NCBI GenBank assembly: GCA_965140355.1
Contig: OZ223194.1
Location: forward strand, 1,054,001-1,118,000
Direction of reading: 5' to 3'
DNA from: Acetobacterium sp965140355
Lineage (GTDB): Bacteria > Bacillota > Clostridia > Eubacteriales > Eubacteriaceae
Length of the DNA: 64,000 nucleotides
Made by a program: the position numbers and the translations under genes
Notes under the pieces: model-generated
The model's input: only the letters and a program-made list of their open reading frames with translations
Told to the model about the DNA's origin: nothing
Databases searched by the model: none
Part shown: positions 1 to 9,075 of the stretch, piece by piece
Layout: each line of letters begins with the position of its first letter
How positions within the stretch are numbered: the first letter of the stretch is position 1

Positions 1-489
1 CGCGATGTGGTTGGCGTTGAATGTGCGGTTGCACTCAAAAACGCCTACGCGCTGGGGGTTTCGTTGGCAATTGGTCTAGCGCTTGGTCCAAATGGCGACG
101 GTAAGGAACATTATAATTCCCAAGCCGCGCTTTTTGGCCAAAGCATCAAAGAAATGAAACACCTGCTAAAACTCGTTGACGGCGGTGAAGAAAATATTAT
201 TTACGGGGCCGGGGATTTATATGTTACCATTTTTGGCGGGCGAACCCGAAAGATCGGCACCCTGCTGGGCCGAGGTTTCACTTTTAAAGAAGCGATGGCA
301 GAACTGGAAGGTGTTACGCTGGAATCGATCGTGATTGCTACCCGCACTGCCCGTTGGGTCCAACGCCTTGCCGAACGCAATATAGTTAAACTGGCTGATT
401 TTCCCTTGCTTATGCATGTTGATACAATCATCAATCATGGTGTTCCCGTCGCAATCCCCTGGAGCACTTTTGAGACTGAAAAATATTAA
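1..489 (+). CDS. Glycerol-3-phosphate dehydrogenase-like protein, C-terminal part (5' truncated by window edge)
   Basis: The frame is open from the first base, so the N-terminal NAD-binding half lies outside the window. The visible 160 residues match the C-terminal helical domain of GpsA-type NAD(P)-dependent glycerol-3-phosphate dehydrogenases: the segment VECAVALKNAYALG carries the lysine that is catalytic in that family, followed by GAGDLYVT and GRTRKIGTLLGRG, which correspond to the family's GLGDL and SRNRRFG motifs. The usual role is reduction of dihydroxyacetone phosphate to glycerol 3-phosphate for lipid synthesis. The long insert after the catalytic lysine (GPNGDGKEHYNSQ) makes it a divergent member, so substrate is uncertain. 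The GTG at 7 is internal to the family alignment and not the true start. Confidence 0.75.
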   Translation, partial: RDVVGVECAVALKNAYALGVSLAIGLALGPNGDGKEHYNSQAALFGQSIKEMKHLLKLVDGGEENIIYGAGDLYVTIFGGRTRKIGTLLGRGFTFKEAMAELEGVTLESIVIATRTARWVQRLAERNIVKLADFPLLMHVDTIINHGVPVAIPWSTFETEKY

Positions 490-627
490 GGTGCCAACCA
501 ACGTAACCGTGCTTAACCACACTTTAACCATTTCTTAAATTAATATTTTACTACTGGCAGATCTGCAAAAGATGATGTCGGTCTGCTTGTTTTATGTTAA
601 AATGATCAAAAGATATTGAGGTAAGAA

Positions 628-1221
628 ATGGAAATTTTCTCGACATTGGACACCTTGCAGAGCTTTCTTTTACAATTTGGCATTTGGACACCGTTGGCTT
701 TTTTTGTCCTACAACTGCTTCAAATCATCATTGCCCCCATTCCCGGCGGCACCGTTGGTTTAGTTGGAGGCGCACTTTTTGGCACATTTAAGGGTTTTTT
801 GTTAAGTGCCACCGGAACCCTGCTTGGTTCAACCATTGTTTTTGTCTTAGCCAAGCGTTTTGGTCGCCCTTTTGTCCTAAAGTTCGTTTCCCCGGAACTG
901 GTTGAAAAATATGATCATATTAAAGAATCCAAGCTTAACATGGTTCTTTTTCTGATTTTTATTTTTCCGCTGTTCCCCGATGATATGCTTTGTTTTGTTG
1001 CCGGTCTTTCAACCATGCCATTAAAAACTTTTGTAATCATTGTTTTATTGGCCCGAACCCCCAGTGTTTTTATTAACACCATGATTGGGGCCGGGATCAT
1101 GGATGATACCCCCACCCAGTTCATTGTAGCGCTGGTTATTTATGTTATTCTCATTGCGGTCCTTTATTTTAACCGGAAACGATTGGATGATTTTATCTCG
1201 CATAATAAAATAGATTCTTAA
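628..1221 (+). CDS. TVP38/TMEM64 (VTT/DedA-like) membrane protein
   Basis: A 197-residue integral membrane protein of the SNARE-associated/VTT family. The diagnostic core is visible at about residues 35-80 (IIAPIPGG, VGGALFG, ATGTLLGSTIVFVLAKRFGR), with further hydrophobic helices near 105-125, 135-155 and 165-190. Family members sit in the cytoplasmic membrane and are implicated in lipid scrambling or membrane homeostasis; the exact substrate is unknown. The ATG follows GAGGTAAGAA. It is the first of three membrane-protein genes on this strand with gaps of 45-60 bp, which may form an operon. Confidence 0.85.
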   Translation: MEIFSTLDTLQSFLLQFGIWTPLAFFVLQLLQIIIAPIPGGTVGLVGGALFGTFKGFLLSATGTLLGSTIVFVLAKRFGRPFVLKFVSPELVEKYDHIKESKLNMVLFLIFIFPLFPDDMLCFVAGLSTMPLKTFVIIVLLARTPSVFINTMIGAGIMDDTPTQFIVALVIYVILIAVLYFNRKRLDDFISHNKIDS

Positions 1222-1265
1222 AAAACTTCCTGATTCAAAAAAATATAACAAGGAGCTTTAATCGA

Positions 1266-1751
1266 ATGACCGAAAAAACAAAAAAAGAAATCCATCGTTT
1301 ATATATGAGCGAATTGGTTACGGCTCTGGTCTGTGGCGCGCTGATGTATCTCCTGACTGACTCGACTGGTCAACCTTTGGATCTACGTCTGCTTTTACCT
1401 GGCGGTGTCCTTATCTTTATTATTCTCCAAAGTGCCGGTTACTGGTATTACCGTTATCAGCAGATGGATTCCCCTTATACCCCGATAGACTGGGTGATGC
1501 CGCTTTTTTCATTGCTTAAAAAATTAGATCTGCTGTTATTTGCCATCTATCCGCTCTACGCACTTTATCTGGTACTATTTCAACCCCATCAGTTTTTTAT
1601 GACCATGAATTTTTTCGGCTTAATCCTATATCTTTTTTCCATCATTGAATATTATAATTACTATTATTATAGTGTCCAAATCGGCCAAATAAAAAAGAAA
1701 GTCCCCTCTGAACTCAGTCTGGAACTTTCTCAGTTTGAAAAAAACAAATAA
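1266..1751 (+). CDS. Hypothetical four-helix membrane protein
   Basis: 161 residues. I do not recognise the family. The sequence shows four probable membrane helices (about residues 12-32, 40-60, 82-105 and 110-135), with a short charged N-terminus (MTEKTKKEIHR) and a lysine-rich C-terminal tail. The ribosome site AAGGAGC lies 10 bp before the ATG. It sits between the TVP38-like gene and another small membrane gene on the same strand, suggesting co-transcription, but nothing points to a specific job. Confidence 0.7.
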   Translation: MTEKTKKEIHRLYMSELVTALVCGALMYLLTDSTGQPLDLRLLLPGGVLIFIILQSAGYWYYRYQQMDSPYTPIDWVMPLFSLLKKLDLLLFAIYPLYALYLVLFQPHQFFMTMNFFGLILYLFSIIEYYNYYYYSVQIGQIKKKVPSELSLELSQFEKNK

Positions 1752-1809
1752 ATTAATTTAATGAAGGGTAACGGTTCTGTGCTTAAGCAGAATCAAGGTT
1801 TATGAAAAT

Positions 1810-2352
1810 ATGACTTATTCCATTTCTCTTTTAAGCTCACTTAATCCTCTTTTTTTTGGTCTTTTGGCTTTAGCCGGGCTTCTTTTCGCCAAAGCCATTT
1901 ACACCTTTAAAACCTACAATTCCGACCAAGACTTACGACGTAATGCCATTAAAGAAATGACCATCGGCAGTCTCGTTCTGATTTTAATCCTGGGTATTTT
2001 TATTATTGTTCCGTTGGTTGCCAGCGTCACGGTTAAGGACACCGAACTCGCCCTCCAACTGCCCACTGGTTTTACCTTTGAGACTTATCCGGAAGCGGAT
2101 ATTCTTTCGGCTAAAGTCGTCAGTCTGGACCAACCCGAATATGCCATTGAATCAAAGGTCGTTGGTACTGAAATCCGAAATTACCGGGAAGGTATTTTTA
2201 AGTTGCAAAACGGCACCGAAGCCGCCGTCTTTTTAAATGGCAACACCGCGATATTGGTAGAAACCCCCAACCGCACCTTACTTTTGGGCCCCGATCATTT
2301 TGATGATTTTGTCAAAAACTTTGGCGAGAAACTGATTCCCGTTCAACCTTAA
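1810..2352 (+). CDS. Membrane protein with a C-terminal PH-like domain (hypothetical)
   Basis: 180 residues with two N-terminal membrane helices (about 8-30 and 50-72), then an extracytoplasmic domain of about 105 residues. The ending (IRNYREGIFKLQNG, AAVFLNGNTAILVET, RTLLLGP, FVKNFGEKL) resembles the small bacterial PH-like domains (bPH group) that follow membrane anchors. Function is unknown. The gene ends 9 bp before a strong hairpin terminator, which closes this + strand group. Confidence 0.65.
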   Translation: MTYSISLLSSLNPLFFGLLALAGLLFAKAIYTFKTYNSDQDLRRNAIKEMTIGSLVLILILGIFIIVPLVASVTVKDTELALQLPTGFTFETYPEADILSAKVVSLDQPEYAIESKVVGTEIRNYREGIFKLQNGTEAAVFLNGNTAILVETPNRTLLLGPDHFDDFVKNFGEKLIPVQP

Positions 2353-2360
2353 CAACTAAA

Positions 2361-2395
2361 AAGATCGATTTTTTTAATCCAATCGATCTTTTTTT
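2361..2395. terminator. Bidirectional intrinsic terminator between convergent genes
   Basis: AAGATCGATT and AATCGATCTT form a perfect stem with a short AT loop, flanked by A-rich sequence on the left and T7 on the right. It lies between the end of the + strand membrane genes (2352) and the end of the - strand metal cluster (2428), so it can stop transcription in both directions. Confidence 0.85.
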
Positions 2396-2427
2396 GCACT
2401 TTCAATCGTAATTAATTTAAACTATTT

Positions 2428-3474
2428 TTAACAAATTAATTTCATTTTCTTTTGCTGATCAACTGGGCAACCGCTGATAATTTCAATCACTTCACCTTGT
2501 AGTGCTTCTTTAAAGGCCAAAATATCCTGATCATAAATAAAATCCCAGCCGATAAAACGAACCGGTTTATCGTCGTACGGTTTATTATCAACGTCGCCAT
2601 TAAAGGCCGCAAAATAGGAATTTGCCCAGAATTGACCAATTTCCGGACCGGTTAAATAATCAATTAAGTCTTTCGCCCGTTCAACTTTTTCTTTTTTAAC
2701 CGTCATAAATAACGGAAACAATGGTGCGCCATCTTCCGGCCAGATTATCTCAACTTTATCTTTGTTCCGGATCATGTTTTTAAACATTTCTGGAATAATG
2801 CCAATCGGTGGCAAATCTTTTTTTCCTTTTCCCGCCTCTTTAACCACTTGTGAAAAATGTCTTAATTCTTTGATCGATTTTGCAAAGGTCAGCACCGCTT
2901 CTTTCCCATATTGTTGATAAATATTCATGATCACTGACATGTCGCACGAGAACTCGCCATGACCATGAATGGATACTTTTTTTTCATAAATCGGGTCCAA
3001 TAGGTCTTTAAAACTTTTGGGAATGGGCAAATCCGGATCAATACTCTTATCAACAACAATCACCGGAAAACTCGCTCCCAACATCGAATACGTCTCCTTG
3101 GGATCTTGATAGTCAAACTTTTCATAAAAAGGATGTGGTCTTCTATTTTTTAATACATCGGTATAAAGACCGGCTGCTTGAAATCGCTTAAAATTAGGCG
3201 TAAAACAACTTTTAAAATCGCAAAAAAGAACGATATCCGGGTATCTGGCCGGATCTTCAACCCACTCCAAGGCTTCAATATAAGTTTTGGCATTTTCTGA
3301 GTCAGCCATCGGATAATGTATTTTTATGTCATGGGATTTATTGTAATTTTCAGCAAACGCTTTAATTGCTGCTGTTGTTTCCACTTTAATTGGACATGAA
3401 GGAATAGACATAATATTAATCCATCCTTCTTTATAAAAATCTGCTGAGTCAATTACCGCTTGATAAGGGTTCAT
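2428..3474 (-). CDS. Cytoplasmic solute-binding-like protein (ABC transporter SBP fold, no signal peptide)
   Basis: 348 residues resembling Fe3+/putrescine-type periplasmic binding proteins, for example PDIVLFCDF, PKSFKDLLDPIYEKKVSIHG and KDLIDYLTGPEIGQFWANSYFAAFNG. There is no signal peptide or lipobox: translation starts at ATG 3474 (MNPYQAVIDSADFYKEGW), 6 bp after AGGAGG; the upstream in-frame extension to 3534 has no ribosome site. Cysteines occur at SIPSCPIK, LFCDFKSCF, FSCDMS, SGCPV and the C-terminus. It is the last gene of the metal-type cluster. A binding-protein fold kept in the cytosol suggests ligand sensing or carriage rather than classical import; that is inference. Confidence 0.7.
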   Translation of the reverse strand: MNPYQAVIDSADFYKEGWINIMSIPSCPIKVETTAAIKAFAENYNKSHDIKIHYPMADSENAKTYIEALEWVEDPARYPDIVLFCDFKSCFTPNFKRFQAAGLYTDVLKNRRPHPFYEKFDYQDPKETYSMLGASFPVIVVDKSIDPDLPIPKSFKDLLDPIYEKKVSIHGHGEFSCDMSVIMNIYQQYGKEAVLTFAKSIKELRHFSQVVKEAGKGKKDLPPIGIIPEMFKNMIRNKDKVEIIWPEDGAPLFPLFMTVKKEKVERAKDLIDYLTGPEIGQFWANSYFAAFNGDVDNKPYDDKPVRFIGWDFIYDQDILAFKEALQGEVIEIISGCPVDQQKKMKLIC

Positions 3475-3496
3475 TTTTTTCCTCCTGATACTGTTT

Positions 3497-4100
3497 CTAT
3501 TTTTTATGAAACGAAATCCATAAACCAGATTCATCCGCTTTTATTTTAAATTCATTAACCTTCGTTTGCTTCATGACCACCTGATAATTTTCCTTGGTAT
3601 TAAGGCGTTTCGCCGCTTTTATTAACCATTTGTCATCAATCGATAACATCTTTTCATCAATGGCTTTTTTTAATTCCCGATTGCCAAAACCATTGCCCAG
3701 ATAAGCCATCCCACCAGGTTTTAGCACCCTGAATATTTCGTTAATGCCTTTAACCTGATCCTTCCAGAAAAAAAAGCGATCCTCGGCTTGTAACCAAATT
3801 AAAGGCATTATCCGGATATGGCAAGGCTTCAACATTTCCTTGTTCGACATAAACACGTTCTTCCAGCGCTGCCGCTTTGATATTTTGTTTAGCTATTTCC
3901 AAGGCCTCTTCATTGATATCAAACAAACACACTTGCATTTGCGTTTGCCTGGCGATTGCCAAACCCAAATAACCCGGACCACTGCCGACATCAAGACAAC
4001 ATCCTTGACAAACACCCTTTTTTAATATTTGATCGGCAATCACCGGATAAATCGGATAAAAAATATTTCTTGAAATCTGACTAAATTCTTTTGCTGACAT
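3497..4100 (-). pseudogene. Class I SAM-dependent methyltransferase, frameshifted
   Basis: Two overlapping frames together encode about 200 residues of a Rossmann methyltransferase. The N-terminal frame starts at ATG 4100 (MSAKEFSQISRN), 7 bp after AAGGAG, and carries the SAM motif LDVGSGPGYLGLAIA and the acidic motif LFDINEEAL. The C-terminal frame carries FRVLKPGGMAYLGNGFGN. The break lies in a run of eight A at 3768-3775 (T8 on the coding strand); with seven the frame reads straight through (SRGSLFFWKDQV). No other lesion is visible, so this is either a sequencing indel, a recent mutation or slippage. Substrate unknown. It lies between the GTPase and the leaderless solute-binding-like gene. 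Confidence 0.75.
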
Positions 4101-4127
4101 TCTCATTCTCCTTTTCTGCCAATACAT

Positions 4128-4173
4128 AAAAAGGGAATTCAGTGGTTGCGCCTTTGCAACTGATTCCCCTTTT
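4128..4173 (-). terminator. Hairpin terminator/attenuator between GTPase and methyltransferase genes
   Basis: An imperfect 15-bp inverted repeat (arms near 4128-4143 and 4159-4173) ends on the minus strand in CCCTTTTTA. It follows the GTPase stop and precedes the methyltransferase start, so the last two genes of the cluster may be expressed less, or separately. Confidence 0.6.
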
Positions 4174-4198
4174 ATAATCAACTATTTTATTTTTTTCA

Positions 4199-4882
4199 TT
4201 ATAACTGCATATTTTTTACATTACCAATATGATAATCTTTGCCAATCATCATTTCGCCCAAACAATAAGAACATAATGCTGCCGGCATCGTAAAACGCAA
4301 TTTCTTTTCATCAAGCGAATTGTAATCATTGGCTTTTAGAAATAATTTTGCCAACTCCGCCGCACCTTGCCCGGTGATCCCGTTAATATGAATGATTTTG
4401 GCTTGGGGATTAACCTTCTTGACATTATAGGCAAATACTTCCCGTTCTGCCTGCGATACGATATCACCTTTGGTGATAACCACAATATCGGCAAATTTAA
4501 GCATTGGGCCGATTTTTTTAGGGGTCTGACAACCACTGAGATTATCAATAACGCAAACCGATAAAACCCCTTTAATATGCGGTGAGCAGCGATTGCAAAG
4601 CCCGGCACTCTCGGTAATGAGCACCTCTACGTGCTCCTTTAGTCCCCACTGAAAACAGGCGTCAATATTATTGACAAAGTAATGATCGGGACATAAACTT
4701 CCAGATAAACCCAGTTTAGCTTTAATTCCCTTTTTTTCATAGATGATTTCATCGGCTGTTGATAAACAATCGAACTTAATAACGGCTATTTCAATTGCTT
4801 GTTTTTTAAGCTCTTTAATTGTTTTTTCTATAATGCTTGTTTTTCCCGATGATGGCGGTCCTGACACCGTAATTAATCGCAT
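4199..4882 (-). CDS. HypB/UreG-like GTPase (putative metallochaperone)
   Basis: 227 residues of a SIMIBI-class P-loop GTPase. The Walker A motif is at the N-terminus (RLITVSGPPSSGKTS), the switch/Walker B region reads VEVLITESAGLCNRCSP, and the base-specificity motif is DIVVITKGD, as in HypB, UreG and CobW-type metal-insertion GTPases. Cysteine/histidine clusters (GSLCPDHYF, LCNRCSPH, ALCSYCLGE) are candidate metal ligands. In the related families GTP hydrolysis delivers nickel or another metal to a client protein. The chosen ATG 4882 follows AAGGTGG; a GTG at 4894 is an alternative. The neighbours are a soluble ABC ATPase and an importer, supporting a metal or metal-cofactor role; the metal is not evident. 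Confidence 0.75.
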   Translation of the reverse strand: MRLITVSGPPSSGKTSIIEKTIKELKKQAIEIAVIKFDCLSTADEIIYEKKGIKAKLGLSGSLCPDHYFVNNIDACFQWGLKEHVEVLITESAGLCNRCSPHIKGVLSVCVIDNLSGCQTPKKIGPMLKFADIVVITKGDIVSQAEREVFAYNVKKVNPQAKIIHINGITGQGAAELAKLFLKANDYNSLDEKKLRFTMPAALCSYCLGEMMIGKDYHIGNVKNMQL

Positions 4883-4910
4883 CTCTTCCACCACCTTTCT
4901 TAAATTTCTA

Positions 4911-5871
4911 CTAACCGAGCGTTACCTTCGCGCCGGTTCTTAATGCGTGGCGAACTGCCAACATTTTTTCTTCCATTTTTTCCAGCGCTGTTAATACCTT
5001 TTTTTCACTTTCATCACATTCAATAACTTGATGAATGCCGCCATTTTTTATCACCAGACGACGTTTGGCCATCAGTGCCAATACCGGATCATGGGTCGCA
5101 ATTAAAATTATTTTTTCCGCTTTAAACCAACAACTCCATTGCCTTCCGCCGGTCAATCCCGGCATTTTCAATCTCATCAATGAGGACAATCGGAGACTTG
5201 CATAAAAAGGCCACATCAACAATCATTAAAGCACGCGACTGCCCCCCGCTTAAAGCGGTTAATGGCGTTTCTTTCATAAACGGTTCGCCGGCCAGGGCGT
5301 TAGCTTCACTGATCACTTTTTCAATCAATGCGTCAACATCCTCAATTTTACGGCTTTCGGCATGCATCCTGATAAACTCCTCAACACTGGCATCCATCAC
5401 AAAATTCATATTCTGCGATAATTGCGAAATTAATTTATCATCGATGCTATATCGTTTGGATTCATCCGGTAAGATCCCATTAATCAGAATAACCCGACCA
5501 GTTGGGGTATCGCTTTGAGCCAACCACTCAATATCCGCCAACAAGCGGCTTTTTCCTGATCCGGTGGGCCCGACAATCGCCACCATTTCTCCCGGTTCCA
5601 ATAAAATATCAACTTCTTCCTTTTGGCCCGCTTTGTTATATCCGCCTTTAATCAGAATCGACTTGACTTTTATTTCGTGATCTTCGTGCCGTGCTTTCTG
5701 TAGTGCTGCATAGCTGTCCATTAACAACGCTTTATTGGTTCCCATATCTTCCAACTCGTCTTGATCCAACGATTCAATATATGTCTCCAGTGATTGATCT
5801 TTTGCCGAAAGTTTAAAACCCTGTTGAACCAGAAAATCATAAGGGCTGACTAATTGATTTTCAGTTTGCAT
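4911..5871 (-). pseudogene. Soluble ABC-type ATPase of the metal cluster, frameshifted
   Basis: About 320 residues over two frames. The first frame (start ATG 5871) has a 75-residue N-terminal extension, then Walker A VGPTGSGKSR, the ABC signature ALSGGQSRALM and Walker B SPIVLIDEIENAG. It stops at TAA just after KAMELLV. The second frame continues with the H-loop segment IILIATHDPVLALMAKRR and a C-terminal helix. Removing one base of the triplet at 5124-5126 (GTTTAAAG to GTTAAAG on the coding strand) restores one protein. There are no membrane helices and the domain layout differs from the importer ATPase encoded at 7006-7805, so this is a separate cytosolic ABC protein rather than a duplicate of FecE. 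Its role is unknown; context suggests metal or cofactor handling. Confidence 0.75.
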
Positions 5872-5904
5872 CCTGCTACCTGCCGATCGGTCTTCGGTCT
5901 AAGC

Positions 5905-6988
5905 TTATTTAATGGCATTTTTAGTCAGTTCCTGATAGTCTGCTTGACTTAAATCATAATGATAGAATAAGTCATAATATTCTTTGGTTACCTTATACAT
6001 ATCATATTTAAAAACCTCCGGATACAGCATATTGGCCATCCACTGCATTCCTAAATAACGGTTAACCGATGGCGGCATTCCCATCCAGTTATAGGGGTTA
6101 TTTGGCACTTCATAATATTTATTGGTTTGAATCGCCGACATCGTTGCAAAAAAGGGATCGCTGCTCGCAGTTGCATAGATACTATTTGGTCCAAAAATAA
6201 TAACACTGGGATTCCACTGCGCCAATTGCTCTTGCGAAATCGTATCCCCGGTACCTTTACTGGTCGGATTATCGATGGCCACCACATTATTTCCAATCAT
6301 ATCCATCACCTCGGCATGGTATGAGCCTTTAGCAATCGCATCTAAACCGGCATCACCTTGCAGATAAGCAAAACTGACCCGTTGATCTTCTGGAATTGTT
6401 GCCATTTTTTCGGTTACATCTTTGTAAACGCCGGAACAATATTCTGAAAGTTTATTTCCCTGCTCTTCCACGCCAAGGATTTCTCCCAAAGTTTTATAGG
6501 CTTGATCCATCGTATCCATTTTTGCTTCAATAAAAATAGTGGGAATACCGATTTGTTCCTGAATTCCGTCCATATCTTCAACTACCGATTTTTTCGCTTC
6601 CCCGATATCAATCACCACCTGTGGTTTTGCGGCTGCCAATGCTTCCATATTCAAATCGCCCGATCCGTAAAACTGTCCAAATACTGGCAAGGCCGCGTAC
6701 TCATCACCTAAATATTTAGCCTGACTATCGGTAATTTTTCCCGACAACCCAACGAGTTTGTCGGGCGCTACGGTTAATAAAAATTTGCTGCGCCAATGCC
6801 CCTGAGGGTGCAATCCGCTCGATATTTTGGGGAATCTCAACTGTTCTTCCCGCTGAATCGGTAAACGAAACGGTTTCATTAGAATCCGCCTTTTCAGTTT
6901 TTTGAGCCGTACAACCCGTCGCCAATCCGGAAATCAGCATCGCACAAATCAGCACTACGCCTAATAACCACTTACCTGTTCTTTTCAT
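5905..6988 (-). pseudogene. Fec/Btu-type ABC importer substrate-binding lipoprotein, frameshifted
   Basis: The first frame starts at ATG 6988 after GAGGAGG and encodes a lipoprotein signal (MKRTGKWLLGVVLICAMLIS then GLATGC) and the beginning of the mature domain (FTDSAGRTVEIPQNIERI), typical of cluster-8 binding proteins (BtuF/FhuD/FecB). The second frame carries the rest: VAPDKLVGLSGK, MEALAAAKPQVVIDIG, SVIIFGPNSIY and a conserved C-terminus. Deleting one base of the five-A run at 6779-6783 joins them (AQQILLTVAPDKL). It acts outside the membrane and passes ligand to the permease encoded upstream. The ligand class (iron chelate, corrinoid or other metal complex) cannot be read from sequence. 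Confidence 0.8.
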
Positions 6989-7005
6989 TATTTCCTCCTC
7001 ATTTT

Positions 7006-7805
7006 TTATTTACAACCCAGTTGGTTTGTAATCTCGTCAATTGGTATCGTAACCCGAACCAAATCATCATAAAGTGAATTAATTTCGACGTTGATATGAT
7101 AAATTTTCTGAATCATCGGCTCTGAGATAATCTCTTTCGGAGTTCCATGATGAATAAGATTACCTTTTTCCAACACAATCACTTCATCGGCGTACATAAA
7201 AGCCTGATCGGGATGGTGGGTCGACTGAATAATCGTATAACCCTCTCTTGTCAGTTGTTTAACTTTCGATAATATCCGAATCTGATTTCCATAATCTAAA
7301 TTTGATGTCGGTTCATCCATAATAATAATCTTTGTTTGTTGTGCTAACGCCCTGGCAATTAAAACCAGCTGGCGTTCGCCACCACTGATTTGGGTATAAC
7401 CCTGTTCGGCAAAACCAGCCATGCCCAACCCCGTTCCAAGGCTTCCATTGCGACTTGTTTTTCTTTATCCCCCGGACCTTTTAAATTGCCCATTTGTGCC
7501 GTCGTACTCATTAGTACAATCTCAATCACCTTATAATTAAATGCCGGCGCATGTGATTGTGGAATATATGCAATCTGCTTGGCCAATTCTTGAATTGATA
7601 ACGACTTAGCATCAAGACCATTTAAATAACAATGACCCGTGTAATCATCGTTTAAACGTAAGATACACCGAAAAAGGGTGCTCTTGCCAATCCCATTCGC
7701 TCCTAAAATGCAGGTTAAAGCACCCGATGGTATCTCAAAATTAAGCTTATCCAACACCTTATGGTCACCGTAAGCATAACTCATATTTTCGATTTTCAGA
7801 CTCAA
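7006..7805 (-). pseudogene. Fec/Btu-type ABC importer ATPase, frameshifted
   Basis: The N-terminal frame (start ATG 7805) has Walker A LGANGIGKST and the Q-loop region IAYIPQSH. The C-terminal frame has the signature QISGGERQLVLIARALA, Walker B IIIMDEPTSNLD and the H-loop STHHPDQAF. The break lies at a four-base G run on the coding strand (C at 7429-7432); the net change needed is minus two or plus one, giving LERLGMAGFAEQ. The gene overlaps the permease stop by 4 bp, the usual coupling in this family. It energises import with the permease and binding protein of the same operon. Confidence 0.8.
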
Positions 7806-8829
7806 AATTTTTCACCCTCTCTGGAAATCAGATAAAAGAAGAATGGTGCGCCGATAAATGATGTCAAAATACCAATAGGGATCTCCGAACTGGTTGTCAA
7901 TCGCGAAACATTATCCACAATCAATAGAAATGAAGCCCCCATCAACATTGATACCGGCATTAACCGACGATAATCACTGCCGACTAACATCCGCGATAAA
8001 TGCGGAATCACCAGCCCAATCCAGCCAATCATCCCCGATACGGCAATGCTGGCTGCCGTAACAAGGGTTGCCGCAATAACAATAACAGCCCTGGTTTTTT
8101 TTGTATCTACACCCATCGTGCGTGCTTCATCATCACCCATTGTTAGAATATTTATTTTCCAACGCAGCATAAAAAGTGGAATCAGTCCAATTGCCATGGG
8201 AATGATTGCTAATTGAACATCTTTTAGCTTGGCTCCCGAAAAACTCCCCATCAACCAATAGGTTATCGCTGGAAGCTGTTCATTGGGATCAGCTACCAAC
8301 TTTAAAAAAGATGTCGCCGAATTAAATAACGAACTGACCATAATTCCTGCCAATACTAACCCTAAAACCGATTTGCTTTGACTTTTTTACTTAAGAAGTA
8401 AACCGTTAATACCGCTAAAATGCTAAATAAAAAAGCCGAAATAGAGATCCCGAAATTGCCAATCGACATTAATATTGCGAGCGCGGCCCCAAAAGCGGCG
8501 CCCGATGATGCCCCGACAATATCCGAAGAAACCAATGGATTTCTAAATATTCCCTGATAAGCTGCTCCTGCCGCTGAAAGACAACAGCCAACAAGCACCG
8601 AAAGAATAATTCGCGGCATTCTGACATTATAAAGAATCACCGCTTGCTGATCTGTCCACGTCTGTTCGATCGGAAAAACCCGGGAAAGAAAAATCGAAAA
8701 CAACTCGTTTGGTGAAATAGGATATTTCCCCAGCGCAAAAGAGATAACAAAACAAGCAACCAGCAAAATAATCAAACCAATAATAACTGAATCATAGTAT
8801 CTTCTCGAAGTTTTTTTTATTTCATTCAT
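7802..8829 (-). pseudogene. Fec/Btu-type ABC importer permease, frameshifted
   Basis: About 340 residues with around ten hydrophobic helices over two frames. The first frame (start ATG 8829) covers YYDSVIIGLIILLVACFVIS, NVRMPRIILSVLVGCCLSAA and FRNPLVSSDIVGASSGAAFG, the FecCD signature for coupling and substrate path. The second frame covers PAITYWLMGSFSG, MGWIG-type coupling loop SGMIGWIGLVIPHLSR and the C-terminal PIGILTSFIGAPFF. Adding one T to the four-base run at 8364-8367 gives RFLGLVLAGIMV and one continuous protein. First gene of the cluster, behind a consensus promoter. Confidence 0.82.
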
Positions 8830-8927
8830 TTACTGCCGCCTCTTCAAAGTTTACCATTACTAAAGGAATTTCTATCTTAGCAATAATTATTTTTAATTCG
8901 TTTTTATATTGTTTTATTATGTTTTAT

Positions 8928-8956
8928 ATTTTACAGTACGCTTTATTTTATGTCAA
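8928..8956 (-). promoter_or_regulatory. Promoter of the metal-type importer cluster
   Basis: On the minus strand TTGACA (8951-8956), a 17-bp spacer and TAAAAT (8928-8933) precede the importer operon. The transcript leader contains several AT-rich repeats of the form ATAAAAC, which could bind a regulator, but I recognise no Fur, NikR or DtxR consensus. Confidence 0.75.
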
Positions 8957-9011
8957 GTACGACCTATCCCCCTCTTATTATAAAAAGTAATTACCGCACT
9001 AAGAATTCTCA

Positions 9012-9044
9012 ACAAAAAAAAGAGATAATTTCTTATCTCTTTCT
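9012..9044 (-). terminator. Terminator after ywbE-like gene
   Basis: On the minus strand AAAGAGATAAG and CTTATCTCTTT-type arms form a stem followed by T8, just downstream of the YwbE-like stop. Confidence 0.8.
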
Positions 9045-9075
9045 AACCTACTTTTTAGCATTCATTTAGTTGTAT

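Noticed and set aside
5124..5126. Programmed +1 frameshift in the soluble ABC ATPase
   Set aside because: The GTT TAA A context is suggestive, but neighbouring genes and birA have unrelated indels in homopolymers, so a common technical or mutational cause is more likely.
8871..8927. Fur or other known metal box in the importer leader
   Set aside because: AT-rich repeats are present but none matches a consensus I can defend.
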